Assembly: GCA_037833965.1 (NCBI GenBank)
Contig: AP031353.1
Span: forward strand, 10,356,501 to 10,420,500
Direction: 5' to 3'
Length of the DNA stretch: 64,000 nt
Origin: Marchantia polymorpha subsp. ruderalis
Lineage: Eukaryota; Streptophyta; Marchantiopsida; Marchantiales; Marchantiaceae
Shown here: positions 17,329 to 28,450 of the stretch, piece after piece
Layout: each line of letters begins with the position of its first letter
Position numbering within the stretch: the first letter of the stretch is position 1
The notes under the pieces: model-generated
Seen by the model: the letters and a program-made list of their open reading frames with translations, nothing else
Database searches by the model: none
What the model was told of the DNA's origin: nothing
Made by a program: the position numbers and the translations under genes

Positions 17329-20160
17329 ATGTCGACTGGGGCTAGCGGGAGCAACCTAAGTGCTAGAGCTGTCCGCAAGTTCCGACGAGATTCAGAGAAG
17401 GCCGTGGAAGAGACACGGCGTCAAAACAAGAAAACACCAAAAAGAGTACCTAAGCCTAGTTCGGCCGACATCCTTGGGGAACCTACCCCCGGCGACTCGG
17501 AACCAAACTTGGTGCTTACAGTTCTGCTAGATATTCCTTGCACGGACCCGCCTCGTGAAGCAGAACCGACCGCCCGAGAACCGTCGACAGACACACCGAT
17601 GGCGGACGGACAAGCCAATGTGCGGCTACCTCAGCCGATTACTAAACATTCCTACCCGAAGTACAAAGGGAGTGGGGATGACGACGATGCAGATTCATAC
17701 ATCAAGTTGTTCGAATCGGTGTCTATTGCCAATCGCGAGATCGCAGACGACGACCGATTAAGGATCTTTCCAAGCCTTCTGCGGAAGAAAGCGAGGAGTT
17801 GGTACAATCACGAGAGCATCGATCCGACTGGGTTGACAACATGGGCCCAGCTGAAGGAGAAGTTCCTTCGCCGCTTTCGCGAGCTCGGCTACGACAGCCG
17901 GGTTTTGACAAAGTTACGTAATTTGCAGCGAGAGAAGAAGGAGAGTCTGCGTGACTACACTGAGAGATTTCTGGACCTCCTCGACAGAATACCGAAAACA
18001 GGACCAGGGTCCCCTTTCTCGGTACAACAAGCTGTGGATTGGTACGTGACCGGTTTAACTCGGGAGATGGAGACTTTTTGCCGACGCAGCAAGTGCGACA
18101 CTATTGAGGATGTGATTGCATCGGCAGAAGCCTTCGAAACTTCCACTCTCAACCGAAGAGGGAGAGAGAGACGGGAGTCGAAGGAGCGAAAACCGAAGGG
18201 AGGGCGAAGACGACGTAGAGGTACAACTCCGTCATCGGAGGAATCGTCTTCGGACGAGAACCGTTCCTCATCCGAAGAAGAGAAAACCTCATCGTCGGAG
18301 GAGGAGAAGAAGAGGAAGAAGCATGGGTCAGCGAAGAAAAAGGGCATCCGACGAGTGACTACGGACAGAGCGCCGGGAGATATAGCTTCGAAGATGGAGA
18401 CCCTTGTGAAGGACTTCGCCGATCTCAAGGTTCAAGTGGTAGGCGGTCATGATCGCCGAAAATCACCCGGGAGGGTGCGAGCGAACTTATGGTGTACTAC
18501 GTGCGGGGCGGTGGGACATGCAAACACCGAGTGCCTTACCACCCGTCCGTCATATCCAGTCAACGCAGTAGAGTGGGCACAACCGTACTATGGAGAGCAC
18601 CCTCAGTACTATGGAGAGGTTAGCGAAGCGACAGCCTACGCCGTCCAGTCGGTTCCTACCCCTCCTGCAGTTTCAGCAATGCAAGTCCCACGATATATTC
18701 CGGTGGATCGGGCCACTACGGTACCCGTGAGGCGGAGAGCACCTCCAGGGACGTTTGACCCACCGCCACCGCGAGCTTGTTATAATTGCGGGGAAGTTGG
18801 GCACTTCTCACCGCAGTGTCCCCATCCAAAAAGGCGAAACGATTATGCTCCGACATGTAGTAATTGCAAGAAGATCGGGCATACTGCGCCAGAGTGTGAT
18901 CAGCCACCAGTCCCTCGGCCAGCGGTACGATTTGTGAACACTCCTGCCAAGGAGGACGTCCAAGTTAACCAGGTCGAAGTAGGTTCAGACGGGGATGGCG
19001 AAGACGAAGAATGGCCGGCTGAAGAGGTTATGTGCGCACGGGTCGAAACTCGTAGTTCCAAGAAATCCAAGGAGCAAGAGCGTGACATTCGCAAGCACGA
19101 ACGGAGAACCGACGACCGGACGGGAAAAGGGAAGGAGAAGACATCCAGCAAGTCCGACTTGCGATCTGCTCGGAAGGCTTCGGCTACGAGAGAGGCACCA
19201 GCAGTGCGCCCCCAGACAGCAGTCGAGGACGAGCCAGTGCGCCTACTGAAACGGGACTATGCTCCGGATATCCGCAACGAGGTAGCCAACCTATTGAAGG
19301 AAGCGATCCGCACTCAAAAGGACCCACCGCGGCCAGACTTGACATCCTCCCTTGGGGCGAAGTTGGCAGCCACCGTGGAACCTCGCAGAGCGTCGCCGAC
19401 CCCGGCGACCCAACGCGCCCACTATGACTTGGTCGAAGATCTCGGGAGTCGAAAAGTGAACATCACGTTCAAGCAGCTCTTGGAGGACAATAAGACGTAT
19501 CGGAGAATGTTGATGCTTTCGCTACGGCATCCGCGGAAGCCGCGCGCATCCACATCCTCTCAAGTATATCAAGTGGAGAGCGAAGACCAAGGGCCACCAG
19601 AGATCGATGTGGAAATAGCAGGGTGTTGTGTACGCAGAGTGCCAATCGACTCTGGATCAGGAGTCAACATAATGACGGAGGATACAGCGAGAGCCTTGGG
19701 GTTCAGTCAATACGAACCCTCGAAGCGTGTGTTGAGATTAGCGGATCAGACACGGAGAATGCCTGCAGGTATGCTGCGCAATGTCAAGACAATCATCGGG
19801 GGTGCGGACTTTCGGTTGACGTATATCATCCTTCAACCGATGATGAAGCAGGGCTATGACGTTCTGCTCGGGCGACCATGGCTATATGGTGCACAAGTCA
19901 GATGTGATTGGCGAAGACATCGCCTTAAGTTTCCTCATCCTTCGGAACCGACCAAAACCATTACGGTGCCCTGGAATAGGGTCAGACACGAAGGAGAGAC
20001 CCCATCGACAAGTGCAGGTTACACATCGGGCGAGGACAGTGAGTCGACCGCGCGATCGGATTCCAGTGGTACCGAATCCGATTACTTCGTGGGATTCGTT
20101 GCCTGCTGTTCGGTGGGAGAAGAAGAAGAGCAGGAAGCTATTCAGCCGGAAGACGAATAG
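17329..20160 (+). CDS. gag: Gag-protease polyprotein (element C)
   Basis: 943 codons, same length and frame as in A. All three CCHC knuckles and the DSG protease site are kept. Replacements relative to A are scattered and mostly outside the domains: Gly6 to Ser, Thr to Asn near residue 34, Val to Ile in the third knuckle (KKIGH), and several in the basic/acidic linker and the C-terminal acidic tail. The absence of indels across 2.8 kb implies that it was functional until recently. TAG CAA TTA follows at 20158-20166. Confidence 0.9.
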   Translation: MSTGASGSNLSARAVRKFRRDSEKAVEETRRQNKKTPKRVPKPSSADILGEPTPGDSEPNLVLTVLLDIPCTDPPREAEPTAREPSTDTPMADGQANVRLPQPITKHSYPKYKGSGDDDDADSYIKLFESVSIANREIADDDRLRIFPSLLRKKARSWYNHESIDPTGLTTWAQLKEKFLRRFRELGYDSRVLTKLRNLQREKKESLRDYTERFLDLLDRIPKTGPGSPFSVQQAVDWYVTGLTREMETFCRRSKCDTIEDVIASAEAFETSTLNRRGRERRESKERKPKGGRRRRRGTTPSSEESSSDENRSSSEEEKTSSSEEEKKRKKHGSAKKKGIRRVTTDRAPGDIASKMETLVKDFADLKVQVVGGHDRRKSPGRVRANLWCTTCGAVGHANTECLTTRPSYPVNAVEWAQPYYGEHPQYYGEVSEATAYAVQSVPTPPAVSAMQVPRYIPVDRATTVPVRRRAPPGTFDPPPPRACYNCGEVGHFSPQCPHPKRRNDYAPTCSNCKKIGHTAPECDQPPVPRPAVRFVNTPAKEDVQVNQVEVGSDGDGEDEEWPAEEVMCARVETRSSKKSKEQERDIRKHERRTDDRTGKGKEKTSSKSDLRSARKASATREAPAVRPQTAVEDEPVRLLKRDYAPDIRNEVANLLKEAIRTQKDPPRPDLTSSLGAKLAATVEPRRASPTPATQRAHYDLVEDLGSRKVNITFKQLLEDNKTYRRMLMLSLRHPRKPRASTSSQVYQVESEDQGPPEIDVEIAGCCVRRVPIDSGSGVNIMTEDTARALGFSQYEPSKRVLRLADQTRRMPAGMLRNVKTIIGGADFRLTYIILQPMMKQGYDVLLGRPWLYGAQVRCDWRRHRLKFPHPSEPTKTITVPWNRVRHEGETPSTSAGYTSGEDSESTARSDSSGTESDYFVGFVACCSVGEEEEQEAIQPEDE

Positions 20161-23001
20161 CAATTAACTGTGGGACTGGGAAGGAGTGAGACGAGTCACA
20201 CCGAGGGCATTGTCGACCCTAGTGACTGTCACGAAGTACAACTCAGTCCCGGCAAGCGCTTGAAGGTATCAAGCGCAGTGAGAGGAGACGAGCTAAGGAA
20301 AGTACAGGCATTCCTTAGCCATTATGTCGACGTCTTCGCCTGGAAGATCGAAGACATGAAGGGGATACCTGCACGGTATGGGGAACACCGTATCGATTTA
20401 CTGGACGGCTCAGTACCCATACGACAGCGCCAGTATCGCCTCAACCCAAAATACTCCTTGCTAGTTAAAGAGGAGATAGATAAGTACTTGAGCGCTGGTA
20501 TTATTTACCCTGTGCTCAGCAGTGAGTGGGTGTCGCCGATTGTTATCGTACCCAAGAAGTTGACGGGTAAGATACGAGTGTGTCAGGATTTCCGGAAGTT
20601 GAATGCAGCAACACGCAAGGATCATCACCCGTTACCATTCACGGATGCCATTCTAGACCATGTTGCCGGACATGAATGTTATAGCTTCCTGGATGGGTTC
20701 TCAGGTTACAATCAGGTGTCTATCCGTGAACAGGACAAGGATAAAACTACGTTCACAACCGACTGGGGAACTTACGCATACCACAAGATGCCCTTCGGTC
20801 TGTGCAACGCGCCTGCCACCTTTCAACGGATGATGACCAATATCTTTCAGGAACAACTGAGGAAGTTCCTGGAAATATTCATAGATGACTTCTGTGTCTT
20901 TGGGAAGCGGTCTGAACACCTAAGTCACTTGAAGCAGACCTTCGATAAATGTAGGGAGAGCAGTTTATCACTGCATCCCGAGAAGTGCTTTTTCTTTATG
21001 ACTAGTGGGATCTTGTTGGGTCATCGGGTCTCGGCAGAAGGCATTGCGGTGGACGTCGAGAAGGTCAAGGTTATACTCGAGCTTGAGCCACCCACGAATC
21101 TAAGAGAGCTGCGAGCATTCCTGGGTCATGTGGGCTACTACCGAAGATTCATACACCTGTATGCAATACTGGCGGCGGACCTGACCAAGTTGTTGAAGAA
21201 GGACGAGCCTTATGCTTGGGGTGCGAACCAGCAGTCAGCATTTGAGACTCTTAAAGCGAAACTCACGACTGCTCCCGTACTAAGGAGTCCAGACTGGAAT
21301 CGACCATTCCATGTTTACGTTGACACCTCGGCATTCGCCATCGGTGTAGTACTGAGTCAAAAGGATGACAACAAAAAGGACTACCCGATCTACTTCGCGA
21401 GCCGACAGCTGTCTCTAGCAGAGCGGAAGTACACCACGACGGAGAGAGAAGCGTTGGGGATGGTGTACTCCTGTAAAAAGTTCCGTCACTACCTAATCTG
21501 CTACGAGTTTGTGTTTCATGTGGACCACTACGCATTGCAACACCTAGTCAAGAAAGCCGACCTATCCGGTCGGATCGCCAGGTGGGTGTTGTTACTACAA
21601 GAGTTCACCTACACAGTCCAGACCAGGAAAGGGGTGCACCACGAAAATGCGGATTACTTGTCCCGATTATGGACACAGCCGACAGAGGAGGAATTGGTGG
21701 ACGATTTTCCAGATGAAGAGTTATTTCAGTTGTCTGCAGGACATGAGTCCCGCTATGCCGACCTGTATCGATATCTGCTAACCCTCCAGTGTCCCGAAGG
21801 CATGGATTTGGAACAGCGAACTGTCTTTATTCATAAGGCAGGTCCGTACCAACTCCAGCAGGGGGTTTTGTTCAAGAAGATGGCAGATGAGCGCTTATGC
21901 AGATGCCTGGAGGAATCAGAGGTACCAAGAATAGTGAGTGCGATGCATACAGAGGAGGCGGGTGGACACTATGCCACCAGGAACACGGTCACAAAGATCC
22001 TAAATGCGGGGTATTGGTGGCCGACCATGTTTAAGGATGTTCTCGATTACATCCGCAAGTGCGACAGTTGCCAGAGGACGGGGAGACCGACGCCTACAAC
22101 ACGCTGGCCCCTGACTCCCATCATGCCTCTAGCACCTTTCGAAAAGTGGGGTATTGACTTTGTAGGGCCGATACAACCAGTGACTAGAAGTACACGAAGG
22201 CGCTACATTCTGGTAGCAACGGACTACGCCACCAAAATGGTAGAGGCCAGGGCCACCAGAAGGGATGATGCTGCCACAGTGGCAGCATTCTTGTTTGAGT
22301 CGATCATCACACGCTACGGATGTCCCTTAGAGCTAGTCAGCGACCGGGGCACGCATTTTCTGAATCAGATCATCGAAGATCTGACACGGTACTTCCACAT
22401 CAAGCACCGTAAGACTACTCCATACAATCCCAAGGCAAATGGACTGACGGAGAAGTCCAATGGTCTGCTGTGTAAAATACTACTCAAGGTCACGGTGAAT
22501 CACGCTCACGACTGGGATACGAAGCTAGCAGCCGCTCTATGGGCGTACCGGACAGCTGAGAAGATCACGACCAAACAGACACCATACTTTCTGGTGTATG
22601 GGCAACACCCGATCCTCCCGATCGAATTTGAAGTACCCACCCAACGAACGTTGGATTTGCAGAGGATGGGCGCAGAGGAGAGTCAGCTCTACAGGTTACA
22701 GGAGGTCACGCTGCTGGATGAGAGGAGACGAGACGCCGAAGATCGCACCAGGAAAATCCAGCTTCGCCGAAAGGAGAGATACGATAAAAAGATCAAACCG
22801 GTACTACTGCAGGCGGGTGATTTGGCATTGCTCTACGACAGCAGGCATGCCAGATTCCCAGGCAAACTGCACCTAAGGTGGATGGGACCTTACAGGGTTG
22901 TCGAAGTCTTCCCGAATGGATCCATCCAACTTGCGGACCTGGCCGGCGATTTGTTAGGCACCCGAGTGAACGGGTGGCGGTTGAAGAAATACCACATGTG
23001 A
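20161..23001 (+). CDS. pol: Pol region: RT, RNase H, integrase (element C)
   Basis: Readthrough continuation of gag C, same length as in A. The RT 'FIDDF', RNase H acidic residues, integrase HHCC and D-D-x35-E are all present at the same positions. Few replacements are seen against A, for example Asp to Gly in 'LLDGSVP', 'YYRRFIHLYA' for 'YYQRFIHMYA', and Thr to Ser plus Ala to Thr in 'NQQSAFET'. Most nucleotide differences are third-base changes. It appears competent apart from the lost 5' LTR of its element. Confidence 0.92.
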   Translation, partial: QLTVGLGRSETSHTEGIVDPSDCHEVQLSPGKRLKVSSAVRGDELRKVQAFLSHYVDVFAWKIEDMKGIPARYGEHRIDLLDGSVPIRQRQYRLNPKYSLLVKEEIDKYLSAGIIYPVLSSEWVSPIVIVPKKLTGKIRVCQDFRKLNAATRKDHHPLPFTDAILDHVAGHECYSFLDGFSGYNQVSIREQDKDKTTFTTDWGTYAYHKMPFGLCNAPATFQRMMTNIFQEQLRKFLEIFIDDFCVFGKRSEHLSHLKQTFDKCRESSLSLHPEKCFFFMTSGILLGHRVSAEGIAVDVEKVKVILELEPPTNLRELRAFLGHVGYYRRFIHLYAILAADLTKLLKKDEPYAWGANQQSAFETLKAKLTTAPVLRSPDWNRPFHVYVDTSAFAIGVVLSQKDDNKKDYPIYFASRQLSLAERKYTTTEREALGMVYSCKKFRHYLICYEFVFHVDHYALQHLVKKADLSGRIARWVLLLQEFTYTVQTRKGVHHENADYLSRLWTQPTEEELVDDFPDEELFQLSAGHESRYADLYRYLLTLQCPEGMDLEQRTVFIHKAGPYQLQQGVLFKKMADERLCRCLEESEVPRIVSAMHTEEAGGHYATRNTVTKILNAGYWWPTMFKDVLDYIRKCDSCQRTGRPTPTTRWPLTPIMPLAPFEKWGIDFVGPIQPVTRSTRRRYILVATDYATKMVEARATRRDDAATVAAFLFESIITRYGCPLELVSDRGTHFLNQIIEDLTRYFHIKHRKTTPYNPKANGLTEKSNGLLCKILLKVTVNHAHDWDTKLAAALWAYRTAEKITTKQTPYFLVYGQHPILPIEFEVPTQRTLDLQRMGAEESQLYRLQEVTLLDERRRDAEDRTRKIQLRRKERYDKKIKPVLLQAGDLALLYDSRHARFPGKLHLRWMGPYRVVEVFPNGSIQLADLAGDLLGTRVNGWRLKKYHM

Positions 23002-23025
23002 GTGTTCGCGTGGGCGCTCACAATT

Positions 23026-23038
23026 GAGGAGGGGGGCA
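23026..23038 (+). promoter_or_regulatory. Polypurine tract (element C)
   Basis: GAGGAGGGGGGCA directly before TGTGGTACC at 23039, 24 bp after the pol stop. Confidence 0.85.
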
Positions 23039-24285
23039 TGTGGTACCCCACTTTTGGCAATTTTGAGGAAATTAAAACATTTTTGGAAAACTGTACCCTG
23101 GCAGCATTGTAAATAGCCTTCGGTACATCAAAACAGAGTGAATCCGGAAGATCGCGGGGATTCTCGAGGGATCTTGTAGAATCTGAGATTTGGGGTGAAG
23201 CAGTAAGGACAGGCACCACCCTCCCTGCGAGCTCTGCAGTTAGGAGTTCTACGGCGCAAGGCGCAAAACCCGCCTTCGGAGGTTGCGTCCGCGGCTGTAG
23301 GGAAACCCCCCGTAATTAGGTCCACCCTCGGGCGCCTTGACCAAGTTAGGGTCCCGTTGGAAAGAGCTCGACGCGCTGATTCTAACGAGCCCACGAACGC
23401 TTGGAACGGATGAGGACTTAGGGAGTTATCGCTACTGGAAGAAACGGAGGCGGTCGCCTACGGCGGAAGGAGTTCGCCACCGGCGCGAATTCCGCCTACG
23501 CGGAAGGGGGAATCAAGTTTTGTCCTATGCGCGGACGAAGGCGTTCGCCTGTGCACAGGCGAAGTAGGGTTAGGGAAGGCGCGAAGTCCGCCTACGCACA
23601 GGCGTTCGCCTGTGCACAGGCACTTCGGCGTCGGCGGAAAATCCGCCTTGGGCCCTAGAAATGCGCCTTGTGAGGTAGAAAGTGTACGGCGCCTTCCGCG
23701 CCAGCGCAGCGCCGCGTACGTCGGAGGAGCCGCCAGAGTAATCCAATCGGTACGGACCATGCGGACGGCACGGGTGGATGCGCTCTTGGACGGACGGAGT
23801 TGCGGCGGCGGAAGCGCCGACGGAGAGACAAGGAACGGACAGACTGGACGGAGACGGCTGACCACGGTCAACGCCTTCCGCGCCAGCGCGACGTAGCGCA
23901 CGGAATTCGCCTGCGCACAGGCGAACGCCTGTGCACAGGAGGATGTTCAAGTTCCGCGCCGGCGGAGAATCCGCCGAGGCTCCTGCCTGCGCACAGGCAG
24001 GAGTTGAACTTTTGTCCGACATGCGGACACACGCGTCAAGGCAGAGGGAGATTGGCCGAGGGGCGGTACGAACAAGTGTACCGCGCAAGGCGGAAAACTC
24101 GCCTTCGGCGCTACGCCCCCATGTCCGCAGGGTAATACGCTCGCGGAGTTCAAATCCGCCAATTCGAGCGTGAGAGTTTAATCGACGACGGCGGAGCGTG
24201 AAGCCGCGCGTGAGAGCGAAGACCGTTCCAGCGTACAGCCGGCGCGGCCATCAAGTGAGACGTTCTTCACGACCAAGAGCCGACC

Positions 24286-27200
24286 ATGACCTTCGACCGG
24301 GCGGCGGAGAACGTCCCATTCTTGAATTCGCGATTCCAATCTCTTGTGCGCGCTGCGCGCATCCATCTGCTGGCTGCGGAACATTCTCGACGTCGTCGCA
24401 CAGGAGATTTCTTGTTGATTGAGGGAGAAGTGAGTGCGCGTGATTTGGAATTGAGAGCGATTAGAGTTTGCCGAGAGAGAAAGAAACCCGGGCGGTGCGG
24501 AAGTAGAATGAGCGGGCGAGCGAACCCCAGGAACGCAATGACGAGACCGAGCAGATTGCGGATGGTGCCACTTCGCCTGCCGCAGAACGGGCTGCGCGCT
24601 TTCGAGGAGCGCTTAATAGCAAGAAAGCTCGATTTCTTGCTATGGGGATGGAATTACATCTGCGCGAATATGGTGCGCGAGTGGCTAGAGCCACAGGGAC
24701 CACCCTCGCGCGGATTGCGTCCGCATGTTGATCGGTGGACAGTCCAAGATTGGGCGCAGGCGTTGGGAAGATGTGCTGGCATGCCAGGGCATCTCCTTTT
24801 CGACAGTGAGAGCATCAAGGTGACCAAGCAAGAAGAGGCGCAATTTGTGGAGCTGTTCAAGACCGGGAGGTCTACCAAGAATGGGTACAGGACCCGTGAT
24901 TACAAGGATCGATTTCGCCGGACTTTGTCCGCGGCGCTGATGCAATTACTGCAGCCGCACCGCGCCTGCTACATCACATTGTGGCAGGTCTCTTTTGTGG
25001 AGTGCGTCATCGAGGGAACTCCAATTCACTGGGCGAGCATCCTGCACAGGGTGATGCGACAGCACGCGTTTGAGGAGAAGGGGGGAACTCTAAACCATCT
25101 TTCTCCTTTCCTCATCAATTTTTATCGACAGCGGAATTGTTTGACAGCGGCGGAGCTTGAACATTTTCCGCCATTGTCCATCGACCATCCCGGGAAGTAT
25201 GTGCGGGAGAACGAGGTCGATACTGATGCAGAGGAGTCACCGACTTCTACCCCATCAAGACGGAGGGACGAAGGGAGACACACCCCTGCAGCGCGAGTGC
25301 CGCGGAAGCGGCGATGGAGGGAAGAGTCTGAAGAGGAGCAGCATCAAGAACCCTCTGCTCCCATTCGACCGCGGCCGCTGTGCGAGCCATACAGCCGGCC
25401 GAAGCAGAAGGCACGCAGACTGGTGTTGCCAGCTGACAGTGCAGACACGGCGACGATTGCGACGGAGATAGGAAGTGCGTCGCCAGAGAGGCGAGAGGAA
25501 GCGCGGACGACCGCAGGAGCAACGGGCCACGCTGGAACCTCGTCGGGAGAGAGGCCGCCTACGGGCCAAGGGCCTCCGGAGTTACCACGTGCGATGCGGA
25601 CAGATGCTCCGTTTGCGCACAGGCGAACCTCCGCGGACGGACGAGCCTCCGCGGACCGGCGAACACAAGTGGACGTGGATCTACGCTTACGCGTGGGAAG
25701 GAGCAGTCCGCCTGTGCACAGGCGCTCACCTGTGCACAGGTCGCCTGTGCACAGGTTGCCTGTGCACAGGACACCTCCACACGTGCCGCATGTGCACAGG
25801 CAAGAATCACCCCCGTTCCAACGGAGGAAGGGGAAGGAGCCGGCGGAAGAACCGCCTACGAGACACCGGCCCTCGGGGCCAGACCCTCCGGCGCACCACG
25901 CGCCGCAATTTGCGCCTTCGGCGCCAGGGCCTTCGAGCCGAGGAGATACGAGCAGTGAGCATGCGGAGGCCGCACCATCGGCGGGAAGTCCGCCGATAGA
26001 TGCGCCTTCGGCGGTAGGGCCTATAGGCCAAGGAACATCGGGCGTGCGGCCCCCGGCCATGTCGCCTTCGGCGATAGATGTCCGCGGCGCTACGCCTGCG
26101 GCGGACAAGGCGCCGGCAAATGCGCCTGCGCACTGGCCGGGCACAGCCCCCACGGACCGATCAAGGGAGCAGCAACAGACGGAGGAGCAGAGTGACTGTC
26201 CGCGGGATGAAATCTCGATGCGCGATGCGCAATCAAACCCCGCGCAGCCACCCTCCGCTCGATCGCCTTCGGCGACGGACGACGGCGACAGAGAGGATGC
26301 GGTGGACCATCAACAAGCGAGAGACGGGGATGCCGCACGGGTACAGTCGCCTTTCGCCTTAGACATTTTGGCGACGAGCAGCGAGGCTGCAGCCTTGCCT
26401 TCGCAGGCAGCACACGTCGACGACGTGCAGACCCACTCGGGGCAGTCGCCGACGCAATCAATGGCGACTGAAATTCTCCACTCGGATGATGACGACGGAG
26501 GCTCCACGGAAGAAATGTCAGGAGCAGAAGACACCGAGGAAGAGGAGGAGGAAATTGTTGGAGCGCCGGCGGCGGCGCTCTCTGAGCAGGTGATTCCGTT
26601 GCTGCGGTACTTGGATCGCAAGGTCGATAAATACGCCGACCCACTCCAGCCGGGATCTTACATCGAGTTAGTGCGCAGGCGGACTCGCACTAAAGTCCAC
26701 ACCAGCAAGCTATTAGCTAGAGTGGACCAGGAGTTGAAGGACTTGAAGGAGAAGCATGCGTGCTTGTGGGGTCAGTACAAGCTTAATCAGAAGTTCTACA
26801 AGCACACCGAGAAGATGAAGGATGAGAAACTGGGCGAGCTCACCAAGGAGCAGGTGAAGGTCAAGGAAGCACTCGATTCTGAGCAGGCCCAGAATCGGAT
26901 TTTGTCAGAGGAGCTCGTGCGACAGACGCGGTTGTTGGAACAATGTCAGCTCGCACGGCAGGCGGATGAAGAGTTAATCCGCAGGTTACAGTCAGAGTGT
27001 GGCGAATTGAGAGCGCAACGTGCTGAAGCCGAATCGCAATTAGTGATGATTGAAGAGGATCGCAGGAAGGAGGCGGATCGCACGAAGGTGGAGACGGCGA
27101 GGCGAGTCGCCCACTGTCTCAAGGGCTACGCCCACTGGGAAGTGAAGGCGCAGGAGAAACTCACACTGCGAGAGTTTGAACTGCGCGCAGCCGGGTTGCT

Positions 27201-27441
27201 GTCAGGCGACAGTGGGAGTCGGCGGAAGGTAGCAAAGAAGCTCGAAGCCTTTCTGTCGAAGGCACAGGATACCATGTCCGCCCTCGAAGGGGAGGTGTCC
27301 GCGGCGTTGCAACGGTTGGGACTGCGCAGTCGAGCGGAAGAGTGGCAGGGTAGGGAGTTAGTGCGCGGCAGTCGGCCGCGCAGGAGACGTAGTACAGGTT
27401 CCGCGGAGTGTAGTGTAGCGTGGTTCCGTGCAGGCGTGTAG
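24286..27441 (+). CDS. LTR-ORF: 1051-aa coiled-coil protein (element C)
   Basis: Intact, one codon longer than the copy at 10009 because of an in-frame CAA/CAG (Gln) insertion near 26172. The domain at residues 85-290 differs from the A/B copy by one replacement (Thr to Ala in 'HAFEEKG') against seven silent changes between codons 125 and 270. The Pro/His/Arg middle and coiled coil have many more replacements. A frame-preserving indel and silent-biased substitution support a translated protein. Stop TAG 27439-27441 lies 36 bp before TATA. Confidence 0.75.
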   Translation: MTFDRAAENVPFLNSRFQSLVRAARIHLLAAEHSRRRRTGDFLLIEGEVSARDLELRAIRVCRERKKPGRCGSRMSGRANPRNAMTRPSRLRMVPLRLPQNGLRAFEERLIARKLDFLLWGWNYICANMVREWLEPQGPPSRGLRPHVDRWTVQDWAQALGRCAGMPGHLLFDSESIKVTKQEEAQFVELFKTGRSTKNGYRTRDYKDRFRRTLSAALMQLLQPHRACYITLWQVSFVECVIEGTPIHWASILHRVMRQHAFEEKGGTLNHLSPFLINFYRQRNCLTAAELEHFPPLSIDHPGKYVRENEVDTDAEESPTSTPSRRRDEGRHTPAARVPRKRRWREESEEEQHQEPSAPIRPRPLCEPYSRPKQKARRLVLPADSADTATIATEIGSASPERREEARTTAGATGHAGTSSGERPPTGQGPPELPRAMRTDAPFAHRRTSADGRASADRRTQVDVDLRLRVGRSSPPVHRRSPVHRSPVHRLPVHRTPPHVPHVHRQESPPFQRRKGKEPAEEPPTRHRPSGPDPPAHHAPQFAPSAPGPSSRGDTSSEHAEAAPSAGSPPIDAPSAVGPIGQGTSGVRPPAMSPSAIDVRGATPAADKAPANAPAHWPGTAPTDRSREQQQTEEQSDCPRDEISMRDAQSNPAQPPSARSPSATDDGDREDAVDHQQARDGDAARVQSPFALDILATSSEAAALPSQAAHVDDVQTHSGQSPTQSMATEILHSDDDDGGSTEEMSGAEDTEEEEEEIVGAPAAALSEQVIPLLRYLDRKVDKYADPLQPGSYIELVRRRTRTKVHTSKLLARVDQELKDLKEKHACLWGQYKLNQKFYKHTEKMKDEKLGELTKEQVKVKEALDSEQAQNRILSEELVRQTRLLEQCQLARQADEELIRRLQSECGELRAQRAEAESQLVMIEEDRRKEADRTKVETARRVAHCLKGYAHWEVKAQEKLTLREFELRAAGLLSGDSGSRRKVAKKLEAFLSKAQDTMSALEGEVSAALQRLGLRSRAEEWQGRELVRGSRPRRRRSTGSAECSVAWFRAGV

Positions 27442-27477
27442 CGTAGTGCAGTGTAGTGCTAGGTAGGACTTAGAAGG

Positions 27478-27486
27478 TATAAAATA
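27478..27486 (+). promoter_or_regulatory. LTR TATA box (element C)
   Basis: TATAAAATA between the LTR-ORF stop and the CCAGGC/GCCTGG hairpin. In this 3' LTR it would fire outward into the truncated D copy, not into an internal region. Confidence 0.65.
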
Positions 27487-28450
27487 GTTCCAGGCGTTTT
27501 GCCTGGGGTTCTTTCCCATCAGAAGTGCAGATCAGGAACCCATTTCCTTTGCGTGTTTGTGTCCTTGAGTTCTGTCACCACGCACGAGGAGTTACAACTT
27601 AGCGTTCCGCATTTTGTAGCTGAAGGCCTTCGGCCGAATGTTCAGAGCTAGTACGTTGGTTAGAGACTTGAGTAGTTCGGATCTGCACCTGCGGGTGACT
27701 GCCGATGCTCAGAGCCAGTGACTAGTTAGATACTTGAACAGTTTCGCCCCTACACCTTCGAGTGTTTCTTTCTGATTGTACTCCTTGGGATTTTTCCCCT
27801 GAATGCCAAAGTGAAGTTTTGCTACTTCGTGTAAGCCTTGGTTGTAAATTCAGGTTACGCTGCAGCAGGTGCCTTGAGGGTAACCCCTGTAGTATTTCTG
27901 GGAATGACAAGTGCCTGAGAATTCAAACTCTTCAATAGACTGTTGTTGTGTTACTGGAATGTTTCACAGTGAGTCCTTCAGTGTGGACCTGTGTTCTCTG
28001 CGCGTTTTGTGAGTTGAGAGTGTTGTTCACCGCGTCTGAGTGACTTCGATCCGAAGTAGGCAGTCCAAACCGGGTTTCCTACACTAGCAGCAAGCTAGTG
28101 GAAGCGTTGTAAAAGCCGGAGTTGGAAGTCACTGCCCGCAGCTTTGCCAAGTGTGCTCGTGAGAGACTTTCCCCCTGAAATCTTGAAGTAGAGGTCCTAA
28201 CGGATCTCTGGGTTGTGTTTCTGTAGTTTCAGGTGTGTGTGTGTGTGTGTGTTACGCTGCACTGTGCGACCTCCGAGTGCGCTCCGAGTGGACACTTGCA
28301 GTATTTCTGGGAGTGACAGTCGCCTGAGAATTCAAACTCATCAATAGTCTGTTAAAACGTGACACTTTGTACCCTGTGTGTTCCTCTGTCCCTGTGGGTT
28401 CGACCTTTCTACCACTATATTGCAGTTTTAGCCTTTAGTGGGTTATTACA

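Larger units (their letters stand above)
17235..28450 (+). mobile_element. Element C: 5' LTR lost, internal region and 3' LTR complete
   Basis: Only the last 8 bp of its 5' LTR (TTATTACA, 17235-17242) survive, then PBS, gag, pol, polypurine tract (23026-23038) and a full 3' LTR (23039-28450). Its gag, pol and LTR differ from A/B by scattered substitutions, so it is a separate sublineage. The 3' LTR ends exactly where a fragment of another LTR begins (28451), as expected for insertion into element D. Confidence 0.87.
23039..28450 (+). repeat. Complete 3' LTR of element C
   Basis: 5412 bp, TGTGGTACC to GGTTATTACA. Same organisation as 8764-14168, with a (GT)10 microsatellite (28233-28252) and one extra codon in the LTR-ORF. 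TATA is at 27478-27486. The U3 near-palindrome seen at 9219 is changed here to CCTACGCGGAAGG. It is followed without spacer by LTR-ORF sequence of element D. Confidence 0.87.

Noticed and set aside
28233-28252. GT microsatellite as a gene-regulatory signal
   Set aside because: Simple (GT)9-10 length variation between LTR copies, as expected from slippage.
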